DNA of 64,000 nucleotides from Verrucomicrobiota bacterium (lineage in GTDB: Bacteria > Verrucomicrobiota > Verrucomicrobiia > Limisphaerales > J093), in the NCBI GenBank assembly GCA_029556615.1, contig JAKQDD010000259.1:35062-99061 (forward strand), given 5' to 3'. The position numbers were made by a program, and so were the translations under genes. The notes under the pieces were generated by a model. That model ran no database searches and had not been told where the DNA came from. It saw only the letters and a program-made list of their open reading frames with translations. Shown piece by piece: positions 9,335 to 18,371 of this stretch. Every line of letters starts with the position of its first letter. Position 1 is the stretch's first letter.

Positions 9335-10533
9335 CGGGAGGATGGGTTGGATCGGTATCGGAGGGCGATGATCCAGGCCAGGCCGATGACGAGCAAGGCG
9401 CCGACGGCCCAGGCGTGCATATTAGGGATTTGGGGAAAGAAACGGAGCGAGAGGGCGCCCACGGCTGGTCCGGCGCAGATACCGGCGCCGATCGCGGATT
9501 CATGGAATCCTCCGTGCTCGCCCTTGGTTTCTCCGAGGTCCATGGAGTAGTACAAGGAGGAGTAGTAGATCAGGCCGACCGCGGCGCCGAAGACGACCTG
9601 AGCGGCCACGAGGAGGACGAGGCTCTTGCCAAGCAGAATGATCATGAAGAAGGCGGCCATTCCGAAGTATGCGAACAGCAGCCAACGGAACCGGTAGTGC
9701 CAGCCGTCCCAGAGCCAGAGGGCGAGGAAGCTGCCTGCCCGGGCGAAGAGCCAGACCGAGCAAAAGAAGCCTGCCAGCATCGGGCCGAGGGCGAACCGCT
9801 CTGCGATCTTGGGGATGACGGGGATCAGGGCGTTCATGGCGATGTAGGCGAACGGATTGGCGATCCAGGCCAGGGTGAGGAACCGTTCGGGAGGGAGGGA
9901 GGATCGGCGACGTTCCTGGTCGCTCGAAAGGCCGGTTGTTGCGGGGGGTGGAGCGGGATCCGCCTTGGATTGGGAGCCGTTGGCAGGCTGGTTCAGTCCG
10001 GCGAGCAACAGCAACTGGGCGAGGTGCAGGGCGGCGGGCAGGAGGAAGATGCCGGTTTGGCCGAGGCGTTCGAGGATGGCGCCGCCGGCGAAGGTCGCCA
10101 ATCCTCCGGCGCCGGCCCAGACGATGTTATAGATCCCCAACATCCGTTTCAGGCGGTCGGGGGTTTCGTGTTCACTCACGATGGCTTCGAGGACGGGCCA
10201 AGTGAGGGACATGCCGATTGTCCAGAGGATGAGGATGGCGTAAGTGGTCGGCACGTTGGCGGCGAGGCTGCCGAGGAGCAGGGCGCCGGCCATGATCGAG
10301 AAGCCGAGGCGCAGGGCGAAGAAGTAGCCGTGGCGCTGGGCGAATTTGCCGCCGAACCAGACGGCGATGCAGTAGACCAAGCCGCTGACGGCGCAGAGCA
10401 GGAGGTTGCCGAGATTGGTAAAACCAAACCGGTCCCGCATGTGGAAGAAGAGGTAGGTAAAGAACAGCGTCGTCGCGAAAGCGTTCAAGCCTTCGAGAAC
10501 AAAGGAACCGTTCTTAATGCGGCGTGAGAGCAT
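9331..10533 (-). CDS. MFS transporter
   Basis: 400 residues with about twelve hydrophobic segments split into two halves by a hydrophilic loop rich in Q, S and charged residues (around residues 190-220). Typical MFS start region (FFTYLFFHMRDRFGFTNLGN) and helix patterns. It overlaps the S1/P1 nuclease gene at ATGA, so both are probably one operon. A nucleoside or organic-phosphate substrate would fit the partner but cannot be shown from sequence. Confidence 0.85.
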   Translation of the reverse strand: MLSRRIKNGSFVLEGLNAFATTLFFTYLFFHMRDRFGFTNLGNLLLCAVSGLVYCIAVWFGGKFAQRHGYFFALRLGFSIMAGALLLGSLAANVPTTYAILILWTIGMSLTWPVLEAIVSEHETPDRLKRMLGIYNIVWAGAGGLATFAGGAILERLGQTGIFLLPAALHLAQLLLLAGLNQPANGSQSKADPAPPPATTGLSSDQERRRSSLPPERFLTLAWIANPFAYIAMNALIPVIPKIAERFALGPMLAGFFCSVWLFARAGSFLALWLWDGWHYRFRWLLFAYFGMAAFFMIILLGKSLVLLVAAQVVFGAAVGLIYYSSLYYSMDLGETKGEHGGFHESAIGAGICAGPAVGALSLRFFPQIPNMHAWAVGALLVIGLAWIIALRYRSNPSSR

Positions 10534-10547
10534 GGCGTGCCGTTCTG

Positions 10548-10630
10548 GAGTCCTCGCCCCTTGAAACGCGGAGCGATTGAGTCAAGTTCCGGCCCCACGG
10601 TTCCAGCCTTCCCCCCTTCCGGCGATGGTC
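10548..10630 (+). repeat. Decayed module A repeat, copy R2
   Basis: Left end GAGTCCTCG, core GTCAAGTTCCGGCCCC and GGTTCCAGCC match module A, but the right terminal repeat has degenerated (TTCCGGCGATGG instead of TTCCGTCGAGGA). It lies in the gap upstream of the MFS gene. Confidence 0.6.
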
Positions 10631-10691
10631 CAGCCGGCGCGGTAGGATCGTCTGAGGAACTGGTCGACGGCGGGGGCGCTGGGGGGGGCGG

Positions 10692-11906
10692 TCACGGCCC
10701 TTTGCGGAGGCGGAAGAAGGCGTTGCCGGTGTCCGCGGACAGCGGGGCGCGATTCAGTTTCTCGCTGACTTCAGGGATTGGCTGCGGGTCGAGGTCGGCG
10801 AAGTCGGCGGTGGGGAGTTGGGGTGCGGACTGGATCACGACGGAGGTCACGGACTCGGGCCAGGTGAGGACCAGCCCGGCCTCGGACTTGGCGATGCCGA
10901 GGAAGGGCGGGCCGAGTTCGAAGACCTTGCCCTGGCCGCAGCCCAGGAGCAGGCGCGTGGCGTCGGCGTTCACGTCGAATCCGTAGTATTGTCCGGTGTA
11001 GCCGGTCAGTGCATCGAGGTCATACTTGGTGTAGGTGGCGACCCAGGCGCCGAGGGTGGTGGCGTCGGTGAGGCTATAGACCTCGATCCCGTTGTCGGTG
11101 GTTTGGATGTAGAGGTAGCCGCCGCGCTCGACGACGGTCCAGAGGCCGTAGCTGCCGGAGCCGGTGAGGTCGCCCAGGGCACCCAGGGGAGTTTCGGCGC
11201 CGGTGGCGAGGTTGAGCGCGTAGAAGACCGGGGCGGTGTTTTGGCCCGCGTCGCCGTAGTAGGCGTAGCCGGGGTATTTGTCTCCGACGCGCACATTCCG
11301 GAGGCGGGTGGTGGCGCTGGTGGTGATGTAGCCGTTGGGGCTCCAGCGGGTGTTGGCCGTCACGGCGAAGGGATCAGCCGTCACGCCCATGAGATAGAGC
11401 TTGGTGCGGTTGCCCCCGCCATAGTTGACGCAGATGATCGTGTCGTCGTCGACCCAATCGAAGGACTCGACCGACACGCCGCCCGGGGTTTCGGCATCGA
11501 CGCGATTGCCTCCGTCGGCGTCGTAGCGGGAGAGGGTTGTGGTGACGCCGCCGGACTTGGCGCCGCTAGCCGCGAGCATGTAAACCGGGCGGTAGGCGCC
11601 GGGGAACGGCGCCAGCATTCGATGTTCGAGCGGCGTGGTGGCGTTTTGCACCGTCATTTCCGGCACGGCCGACCCGGCAGGATACCGGCCGATCCCGGTG
11701 GTGCCGACATTGATCTGGACGACATAGGCGCGGCCGTCGAACCAACGGGGGTTGTAGGTGGTGCTCGGGTTGAGGCCGAGATCCGCGGCCAGCGGCATGG
11801 CCACACCCAACTGGAGCTGTTCGGGTTGGTAGGGCTGAGCGTGGGACGGGGTGATGGCCCCGAGCGCCAAGGCGACAGGCAGGAGCAATGACAAGGTTTT
11901 CTTCAT
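10692..11906 (-). CDS. Secreted propeller-like protein of unknown function
   Basis: 404 residues from ATG 11906, chosen because a clean signal peptide follows (MKKTLSLLLPVALALGAITP, then SHAQ); a longer frame from 12083 is not signal-like. The body has repeated strand-rich segments with Y-D-A-D, W-V-D-D-D and G-x-G-x-Y patterns, suggesting a beta-propeller. The C-terminus (FADLDPQPIPEVSEKL ... FFRLRKGP) resembles the Ig-like tails ending in F-F/Y-R-L that are frequent on exported verrucomicrobial proteins. A DUF4623-type protein is one possibility. No enzymatic motif recognised. Confidence 0.65.
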   Translation of the reverse strand: MKKTLSLLLPVALALGAITPSHAQPYQPEQLQLGVAMPLAADLGLNPSTTYNPRWFDGRAYVVQINVGTTGIGRYPAGSAVPEMTVQNATTPLEHRMLAPFPGAYRPVYMLAASGAKSGGVTTTLSRYDADGGNRVDAETPGGVSVESFDWVDDDTIICVNYGGGNRTKLYLMGVTADPFAVTANTRWSPNGYITTSATTRLRNVRVGDKYPGYAYYGDAGQNTAPVFYALNLATGAETPLGALGDLTGSGSYGLWTVVERGGYLYIQTTDNGIEVYSLTDATTLGAWVATYTKYDLDALTGYTGQYYGFDVNADATRLLLGCGQGKVFELGPPFLGIAKSEAGLVLTWPESVTSVVIQSAPQLPTADFADLDPQPIPEVSEKLNRAPLSADTGNAFFRLRKGP

Positions 11907-11994
11907 AAGATTGGAACGATAACGAAGGGTGAGACCCGTTTCAACGGTGGGCGAGTCTAGTTCATCCTCGGCCGTTGTAAAGATCGCGCGGAGT

Positions 11995-12513
11995 TCAGTA
12001 GTCGTAGAGTCCGGTGTCTTGGCTGAAGGGCCCGGCGCCGCCTTCCCCGGACGGATCATCTCCGGGCCCGCCCAACGCGTCACCGAGGACGTCGCCCATG
12101 TCTTCTTCGATCTTCTCGGGGTCTTCGCCCTTCTCGAGGCGTTTGATGGCGACGTCGAGTTCCTTCGGCATGGCGCCTGCCGGGAGGATCTCCTTCATTT
12201 TCTTCATCATGTGGGCCATGTGGCGCGGGTTGTTTTCGTCCATATGCTCCATGTCGCGTTCGAGCTCGGCCATGGATTGGGCGACGCGCGGGTTATCGAA
12301 ATCGGGCATGGGCCCTTCGCCGGTCTCGGCGTCGGCAGTGGCGGAGGGGGCGGGTTCGGCGGTCTTCTTCGGGGCAGCGAACCGGCTGATGGCCTTCGTG
12401 AGGTGCTTGTTACCGCACTTGGGGCAGGTGGGGGAGCGGCGGGGGTTGACCCGCTTGGACAGGAAGCTGAAGATGACCCGGCATTTCGGGCAGGCGAATT
12501 CGTAGATCGGCAT
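11995..12513 (-). CDS. FmdB-family zinc ribbon protein
   Basis: 172 residues. The N-terminus MPIYEFACPKCRVIFSF followed by SPTCPKCGNKHL is the paired C-x2-C zinc ribbon of the FmdB regulatory family. After an A/P-rich linker the C-terminal half is charged and ends near a tyrosine (TGLYDY). The member named in methylotrophs was linked to formamidase expression, but most are uncharacterised. Between this gene and the sensor kinase (about 257 bp) I see no further gene. Confidence 0.85.
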   Translation of the reverse strand: MPIYEFACPKCRVIFSFLSKRVNPRRSPTCPKCGNKHLTKAISRFAAPKKTAEPAPSATADAETGEGPMPDFDNPRVAQSMAELERDMEHMDENNPRHMAHMMKKMKEILPAGAMPKELDVAIKRLEKGEDPEKIEEDMGDVLGDALGGPGDDPSGEGGAGPFSQDTGLYDY

Positions 12514-12770
12514 AGGCGCGCCTTCTGATCAGGCGCGAAATAGGGTGGAAGGCTCTCTGGCGGTCGTCAAGTGTCTGCTGCGGGGATTCGGAGCAGGAAC
12601 ATGCCTTCGGGGGTCCATTCCTTCTCGTGTGAAGAGGCAGCGCCGGGTCCAGGGGGAGGTTGTGGACCGCCAGTGGTCGAAGACGCCTTCGAGCCCCTGG
12701 TGCGGGCGCTTTCGATGTTGTTTCCGGTGCTTGCACGACGAGGAGGAGCTGGGTATGAGATGGCTGATCC

Positions 12771-15700
12771 ATGAGGGGAAGGACGCAGGCGAACCGATGG
12801 CTTTGCATGATGGGGGCGATCCCGTTTCTGGTCGGGGCACCCGTTGTCGAGGCCGGCGCGGCGACGTCATTGTCGCCGGCGGGCGTCCTGGGCGCGGCTC
12901 TGAGTGCCCGGCAAGCGTACCGTCAGCGGATCTGGACGCGCGAGCACGGCCTGCCGGACGACTGTGTCCTGTCGCTGTGCCAGACTCGGGACGGGCTTTT
13001 ATGGATCGGCACCCGGAAGGGGTTGGTTTGCTACGACGGCATCGAGTTTGAGATCTTCAACCGGGCTGTCGTGCCGGGATTTCCGAGCGACGAATGCACA
13101 GTTCTGACCCGGGACATCGAGGATGGGCTGTGGGTTGGCACTGCTGCGGGCTTGGTGCATTGGGCTGCGGGCGGCATCCAGGGATTCACCGCCTCGGATG
13201 GGCTGGCGGGGGGCCGGATACTCGCGTTGTGCCAGGCCCGGAACGGCGATCTATGGGTCGGGACAGCCTCGGGTTTGAGTCGGTGGCGGGACGGTCGGTT
13301 CGAGGCCATTCCGATGCCTCAGGGCGGCTTGACGATAGACCAGGAAGTCCGGGCGCTCTACGAAGATGCGGCGGGCCGGGTTTGGTTCAGCAACCGTTTG
13401 CAGACGCGGCGGTGGGATCCGCAGACCGACCGCATCGAGGACGTGCTGTTGAGCAGCGGTGTGAGTCGTGCTGGCGCGCCGCGTCATCAGAGCCAGTTCG
13501 CCATCCAGATCACGGGGGACGCCCTGACCAACATCTGGCTCCGGGGAGTGCAGATGTTCCACGGGGCACCCCGACAAGAGACTGTGCCTGTGCTGGACAT
13601 CGAGATGGCGCGCTACAGCGAGGTGCTCGGCGCGTCCGATCAAGTGATGGCCTTGCTCGTGGATCGCTCGGGCTGCCTTTGGATGGGGTGGGAGGGCTCA
13701 GGTTTGAGTCGCTACCGCGACGGCTGGCTTCGCGAGTTTGGTCGTGCGGATGGGTTGTCCGACGTGGGCGTGAATTGTCTGCTCGAGGACCGGGAGGGGA
13801 GTATCTGGATAGGGACTCGATCGGGCGGTTTGAACTGCTGGCGGCCCCGGCGCCTGGTGCCTTACACCACCGCGGAAGGGCTGTCTCAGGATGACGTCCG
13901 GACGGTGGCGAAGGCCGTGGGCGGTGGGGTGTGGATCGGGACGGAGAACGGCATCAGCCTATGGCGTGAGGATCAGCTGATTTCGACGCCGGTTCCGGCC
14001 AGGCTCTTCGACACCCGGGTCCGCACGCTGCTCGAGGAACCGGCAGGGACCCTATGGATCGGCACCATGGACTCGTTGCATCGGTGGCAGGATGGGACCT
14101 TGACGACGCATCGCTGGCGGAACGAGATCGATTCGAACCGGGTGCGGGTAGTGATCATGGATCGTGCGGGGGTGCTGTGGGTGGGGTGGGAGCATGGTCT
14201 CATGCGCTTCCGCGACGGGCAATGGGCGTGGCTGAGCACCGCGGACGGCCTGCCTCACGACGATGTCCGGGCGCTGCTCGAGGATCGGAAGGGACGGCTT
14301 TGGCTGGGGACGTTCGGGGGCGGTGTTTGCGCCTTGGGATCCGCCAGAACCCTGCCTCCTGAGATCACGCTCAGGACTGCCGAGGGACTTTCGGACGACC
14401 GCGTCACCGTCTTGCACGAGGATGCGGACGGCGTGGTGTGGGCGGGAACGGCGCAGGGTTTGAACCGGATCGAGGCCGCGGATGATCGATCGCGCGCCGG
14501 ACTGTTGGGGGCGAAGGTTGTGTCGTTCGACACGCGGGCCGGCCTCATCGAGGCTGTGGTGAACTCGATTGCGGAGGACGATCTGGGCCATCTTTGGATT
14601 GGTTGTGGGCACGGCATTTACCGGGTGCTGCGATCGGAGTTGGACGCTGTCGCCGGGGGGCGTGTTTCCCGTGTGCGGTGTGTGGTGTACGACGAGGCGG
14701 ACGGGATGTTGAGCGGTGAAACGAGCGGATTGCGGGGCCAACCTGCCGCGTGCCGGCTGGCGGACGGCCGTCTTTGGTTTGCCACGGCCAAGGGGGCGAT
14801 CGTTTTTGATCCCGCCGCGGTCGCACGGGGGGACCTGCCTCCGCGGGCCTTGATTCGCGACGTGGTGGTGCACGACGAGAAGCGGTTCAAGCTGGGGAGC
14901 GGATCGGGCCTGGGCATCGGCCTGCGCGGAATCGGCCGCGAGCTTCATACGCTTGGGAGTGGTTCTGCGGGGACTCCCGCCACGAGGCTGGCAGGGCGAT
15001 CGGGTTTGATCGAGATTCACTACACCGCGCCGACATTCAGGGGGGCGGACAAGGTGCGGTTCCAGCACTGGTTGCAGGGGGTGGATGTGGGCTGGGTGGA
15101 TGTCGGAACCGAGCGGGTGGCGCGGTATGTGAATCTGCGGCCGGGAGCTTATCAGTTCCGGGTGCGGGCCGGGAGCCACTTCAGCCTGTGGGGCGAGGAG
15201 GGTGCCAGTCTGGCGTTTTCGGTGTCCGTGCCGTTTTACGAATTGTGGTGGTTCCGGCCAATCTGTGCGGTTGTGGTGGCGTTGCTGGCAGGCGCCGGGG
15301 TGTATTGGCGCGTTCGGGAAGTGCGGCGGCTGCATCGCCTCGAGCGTGAGAAGAGCCTGGGGCAGGAGCGGGACCGGATCGCGCGGGACATGCACGACGA
15401 CCTGGGGGCGCGCTTGAACCAGTTGGCGTTGCTGATCGGCTCCGCGAGTTCGGACTCGAGGGAAGGTCTGGGTGCGTTGGCTCGCGAGGCCGCGCAGAGG
15501 CTGGATGAGATCGTCTGGGCGGTCCAACCCGGGAAGGACACGCTCGACGGCTTGGTCAATTACCTGGTGCAGCATGCGCGCGAGCATCTTTGGGCAGCCG
15601 GCATGCAGTTGGTTCTCGATCTGCCGGACGCGATCCCTTCACGGCCATTGTCCGCGGTGCAGCGGCAGAACCTGTTCCTCGCCTGCAAGGAAGCGCTCCA

Positions 15701-15956
15701 CAACACCGTCAAGCACTCGGGAGCCGACACGGTCCGGATCACGCTGTGCGTGGCGGCTGCGGACTTCACTCTGACGCTGGCGGACAACGGCCGGGGTTGC
15801 GTGTTGGCGGATCGCGCTCACGCGGGGAATGGTCTCAGCTCGATGCAGCGTCGCGTCCAGGAGTCGGGAGGCATCTTCCGGATCGAGTGTCGGCCTGGAC
15901 AGGGAACGACCGTATCGATGACTCTGCCTTATGCCCATTCTGGTAAGCATCATTGA
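12771..15956 (+). CDS. Sensor histidine kinase with periplasmic two-component propellers
   Basis: 1061 residues. A signal peptide is followed by about 14 reg_prop blades with recurring L-W-I-G-T and W-V-G-T-x-x-G-L motifs (residues about 60-640), a Y_Y_Y domain (to about 815), one membrane helix near residues 826-846, then HisKA_3 with phospho-acceptor His near residue 875 (IARDMHDDLGARLNQ) and an HATPase domain with the N-box KEALHNTVKHSGA and G-box DNGRGC. The kinase half is NarX/DesK-like. Its 3' end overlaps the response-regulator gene by 26 bp, so the two form a cognate pair. Propeller sensors of this type respond to polysaccharides in Bacteroidetes; the ligand here is unknown. Confidence 0.9.
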   Translation: MRGRTQANRWLCMMGAIPFLVGAPVVEAGAATSLSPAGVLGAALSARQAYRQRIWTREHGLPDDCVLSLCQTRDGLLWIGTRKGLVCYDGIEFEIFNRAVVPGFPSDECTVLTRDIEDGLWVGTAAGLVHWAAGGIQGFTASDGLAGGRILALCQARNGDLWVGTASGLSRWRDGRFEAIPMPQGGLTIDQEVRALYEDAAGRVWFSNRLQTRRWDPQTDRIEDVLLSSGVSRAGAPRHQSQFAIQITGDALTNIWLRGVQMFHGAPRQETVPVLDIEMARYSEVLGASDQVMALLVDRSGCLWMGWEGSGLSRYRDGWLREFGRADGLSDVGVNCLLEDREGSIWIGTRSGGLNCWRPRRLVPYTTAEGLSQDDVRTVAKAVGGGVWIGTENGISLWREDQLISTPVPARLFDTRVRTLLEEPAGTLWIGTMDSLHRWQDGTLTTHRWRNEIDSNRVRVVIMDRAGVLWVGWEHGLMRFRDGQWAWLSTADGLPHDDVRALLEDRKGRLWLGTFGGGVCALGSARTLPPEITLRTAEGLSDDRVTVLHEDADGVVWAGTAQGLNRIEAADDRSRAGLLGAKVVSFDTRAGLIEAVVNSIAEDDLGHLWIGCGHGIYRVLRSELDAVAGGRVSRVRCVVYDEADGMLSGETSGLRGQPAACRLADGRLWFATAKGAIVFDPAAVARGDLPPRALIRDVVVHDEKRFKLGSGSGLGIGLRGIGRELHTLGSGSAGTPATRLAGRSGLIEIHYTAPTFRGADKVRFQHWLQGVDVGWVDVGTERVARYVNLRPGAYQFRVRAGSHFSLWGEEGASLAFSVSVPFYELWWFRPICAVVVALLAGAGVYWRVREVRRLHRLEREKSLGQERDRIARDMHDDLGARLNQLALLIGSASSDSREGLGALAREAAQRLDEIVWAVQPGKDTLDGLVNYLVQHAREHLWAAGMQLVLDLPDAIPSRPLSAVQRQNLFLACKEALHNTVKHSGADTVRITLCVAAADFTLTLADNGRGCVLADRAHAGNGLSSMQRRVQESGGIFRIECRPGQGTTVSMTLPYAHSGKHH

Positions 15957-16563
15957 GGACGATGCCCGGTTCCGGCGGACGATCGAGGATGTGATCCGCG
16001 GCGCCCCGGACTTGCGTTGTGTCAGCAGCCATTTCAATGGTGAAGATGCGCTCCGCCGTATGGGTGCCGCGGGGCCCGAGGTCGTCCTCGTGGACATCAA
16101 GATGCCCGGTTGCTCAGGGATCGAGTGCGTGCGTCTGTTGCGGAAGCAGATTCCGACGCTGTTGCCGATCATGCTCACCCTGTATGCCGACGACGAATTG
16201 ATCTTCGGATCGCTCCAGGCGGGCGCGGTCGGGTACCTTCTGAAGCGGTCGACCCCCGAGCAGATCCGGGAGGCCATCCGCCAAGTGCATGCGGGAGGAT
16301 CGCCGATGACCCCCGAGATCGCCCGGCGTGTTGCCACGCACTTCCGGCATTCAAAGGCGGCGACCCCGCGTGCGGTCCAGCACGGGTTGACGCCGCGCGA
16401 GGAGGAGATCCTGCGGTTGATCGCGCAGGGACGGCAGACCAAGGAGATCGCCCAGGGGCTTCACATCGCCGTCTCGACCGTCAGCAACCACCTGCGGAGC
16501 ATCTATGCCAAGCTCGAGGTGACCTCGCGCACCGCCGCCGTCGCCAAGGTCCTGCCGCCGTGA
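15931..16563 (+). CDS. NarL/FixJ-family response regulator
   Basis: 210 residues. The receiver domain has the acidic pair (IIEDDARF), phospho-acceptor Asp (VVLVDIKMPG, near residue 55) and the conserved Lys (GYLLKRSTPEQIREA). The C-terminal LuxR-type HTH runs from LTPREEEILRLIAQG to VSTVSNHLRSIYAKL. It starts inside the sensor kinase gene and must be its partner. No obvious target operon is adjacent; the next gene is convergent. Confidence 0.92.
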   Translation: MPILVSIIEDDARFRRTIEDVIRGAPDLRCVSSHFNGEDALRRMGAAGPEVVLVDIKMPGCSGIECVRLLRKQIPTLLPIMLTLYADDELIFGSLQAGAVGYLLKRSTPEQIREAIRQVHAGGSPMTPEIARRVATHFRHSKAATPRAVQHGLTPREEEILRLIAQGRQTKEIAQGLHIAVSTVSNHLRSIYAKLEVTSRTAAVAKVLPP

Positions 16564-16615
16564 GCCCTGCACCGGCGCGCGGAGCGGCGTGTCTGCGCGT
16601 GGGCAAGCCCGCGGA

Positions 16616-16688
16616 CGCGGGGTGGGCAAGCACAGCAGGGTCTTCATGAGCCTGGGGACTCGACTGGGTCTGAGGCGCGCCTCGCTAG
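16616..16688 (+). repeat. Module B repeat with degenerate left end, copy R3
   Basis: B2-type interior (GGGTGGGCAAGCACAGCAGG, then TCTTCATGAGCC) ends in TGAGGCGCGCCTCGCTAG. The CTA at 16685-16687 is, on the minus strand, the TAG stop of the SGNH hydrolase. The left terminal repeat is not recognisable. Confidence 0.8.
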
Positions 16689-17425
16689 CCGCCGAGGATC
16701 TTCTTGAGTTGATCCTCGATGGAGTCGGCCCAGATTTGGTAGGCCTTGGGTGTCAGGTGCAGGTAATCCGGCATGAGCTCGCGCGGGATCAAGCCCCGGG
16801 GGGTAACGAACCTATGGCCGAAATCGACCCAGATGACCTGGGGATCATCGGCGAGCTTTTGGAGAATCTGGTTGACTTGCAGGATCTTGCCGCGCTGGGG
16901 AGAGGGGTTCTCGCCGCGGGGGAAGATGGCCAGGAGCAGGATCTTCGTTTCCGGCAGGGCAGCGCGCAGTTTCCGGACGATGGCCGTGACGCCATCGGCG
17001 ATTTGCTCGACGGAATTGTCTTCTCCGTTCGAGTTGTTGGTGCCGATCATGAGGACGGCGGCCTTGGGTTTGAGTCCGCTGAGGTTGCCGTTGTCCAGGC
17101 GCCAGAGGATGTGCTGGGTCCGGTCGCCTCCGATGCCGAGGTTGACGGCGGTTCGGGGCGCGTAGAAGCGTTCCCAGACCTCTTTGCCGGCGCCTTCCCA
17201 GCCGTGTGTGATCGAGTCTCCGATGAAGATGACCTGGGCTTTCCCGCCCGCCTCGGCCGCCCGCTGGTTGATGAGTTTGTGTCGTTCCTGCCAGCTCTGC
17301 TCCGTGCGGGGCGCGGGGTCTACGGCGGAATGGGAGCCGTCGGCCATGAGGACGAGAGTGTTCAGGCCCAGTGCGGTGACGGCGAGGGCGAACGCCCATG
17401 GCCGGAGGGGAGTATGCGATGTCAT
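16685..17425 (-). CDS. SGNH/GDSL hydrolase (PAF-acetylhydrolase-like)
   Basis: 246 residues with a signal peptide (PWAFALAVTALGLNTLVLMA). SGNH block I is VIFIGDSITHGW with the catalytic Ser, block II GIGGDRTQHILWRL, block III MIGTNNSN, and block V DYLHLTPKAYQIW with the catalytic Asp/His. This pattern matches the platelet-activating-factor acetylhydrolase beta/gamma-like group; in carbohydrate-degrading bacteria such proteins often remove acetyl groups from glycans. The gene lies between two oppositely oriented module B repeats, R3 at its 3' end and R4 about 50 bp upstream of its start. Confidence 0.88.
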   Translation of the reverse strand: MTSHTPLRPWAFALAVTALGLNTLVLMADGSHSAVDPAPRTEQSWQERHKLINQRAAEAGGKAQVIFIGDSITHGWEGAGKEVWERFYAPRTAVNLGIGGDRTQHILWRLDNGNLSGLKPKAAVLMIGTNNSNGEDNSVEQIADGVTAIVRKLRAALPETKILLLAIFPRGENPSPQRGKILQVNQILQKLADDPQVIWVDFGHRFVTPRGLIPRELMPDYLHLTPKAYQIWADSIEDQLKKILGG

Positions 17426-17475
17426 GGTGGGCCGAGGATGCGGCGGTCACCTGTCCTTGTGCAATACGGATTTCC

Positions 17476-17559
17476 AGCGAGGCGCGCCTCAGACCTAACG
17501 AAGTCCGCGATCCCATGAAGCCTTCCTGCCTTTCCGGACCCTCTCTTCCGCGCCTCGCT
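17476..17559 (-). repeat. Module B repeat, copy R4 (inverted)
   Basis: A complete B element with perfect 11-bp ends AGCGAGGCGCG and CGCGCCTCGCT and a B1-type interior. It is inverted relative to R3, so R3 and R4 bracket the SGNH hydrolase gene. Confidence 0.9.
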
Positions 17560-18020
17560 AATGGGCGAGGGCCCCGAGACTGCGGGCGGGGGGGCGCGTG
17601 GATTTCACGCCGTGGGAAGGCGTATGGCTTCAGCCGCTGGGGAGGGCCGTTGGCGGGACAGGGAATCCCTTCACGGGGCGACTCAGCGGCGCTGCATCCT
17701 CGCGGTGGCGGCAGCGAGGAGGCAAGGCCGTTGCGCGTGCGGGATCAGGAGGCAGACCGCCAGGCTGCTGTATGTTGTTGGGCGGCAACTGGCGACGCTG
17801 GTGTTGACCCGCGGACTCGCAGGGTGGCGTCACTCGGAGCTGGCCAGAGATCGTGGCAACGTGCCACGAGCCGGTCGTGATGACGCTTTGCCATGGCGCC
17901 CAGGATTTCCGCTTTTGTCTGGCCTTTGAAAGTCCTGATTTGCACGGTGGATTATCTAGCATCGGCCATGCCATCACCAGCCGGCCGCAGCTCGGTCCGG
18001 GCACCGGGGGTCTGACACAA
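17560..18020. other. Intergenic stretch without a recognisable gene
   Basis: About 460 bp between repeats R4 and R5. Short open frames exist on both strands but none has a recognisable domain or convincing start. A minus-strand frame beginning near 17945 (MQIRTFKGQTKAEILGAM) looks protein-like at first and may be a gene remnant. I see no RNA gene. Confidence 0.4.
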
Positions 18021-18195
18021 GAGTCCTCGACTTGTGGAATATGCGGTGAACAGGTCAAGTTTGGTCCCTCCGGTTCCAAGCCATCCCTCCTTCCGTCGAG
18101 GACTCTACATTAGCGAGGCGCGGAAGAGAGGGTGGGCAGGCACCGCAGGGTCTTCATGAGTCTGAGGACTCGACTGGGTCTGAGGCACGCCTCGC
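18021..18195 (+). repeat. Composite A-B palindromic repeat, copy R5 (best-preserved)
   Basis: Module A, 18021-18113, has perfect 11-bp inverted ends GAGTCCTCGAC (18021-18031) and GTCGAGGACTC (18095-18105) followed by TACATTAG. Module B, 18112-18195, is B2 type. It lies about 175 bp upstream of the ECF sigma gene. A good type copy for the family. Confidence 0.9.
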
Positions 18196-18371
18196 CAGGG
18201 TCATGTGATGGTCGACCCTGTTGACGATGGTCTGGAGGATGGTGTTGATGAGCGTCCGACCGCCGGGCGAACCGGGGACAAGGACGGGCTGGTTATCTTT
18301 GAGCGGTTTCCGGGTCGCGACTTGCGTGGTGGCGGGCGGGTGATAGGGTGCGCGGGCAGGCATGGTGGCGC

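Noticed and set aside
17745..17945. Short minus-strand frame starting MQIRTFKGQTKAEILG, with a faint resemblance to FlhF N-termini
   Set aside because: Only 66 residues, degenerates after 40, no flagellar genes nearby; kept only as a possible remnant.
18021..18113. Module A as a simple transcription terminator
   Set aside because: The inverted ends are about 60 bp apart and not followed by a T-run; a terminator role is not excluded but is not the best description.
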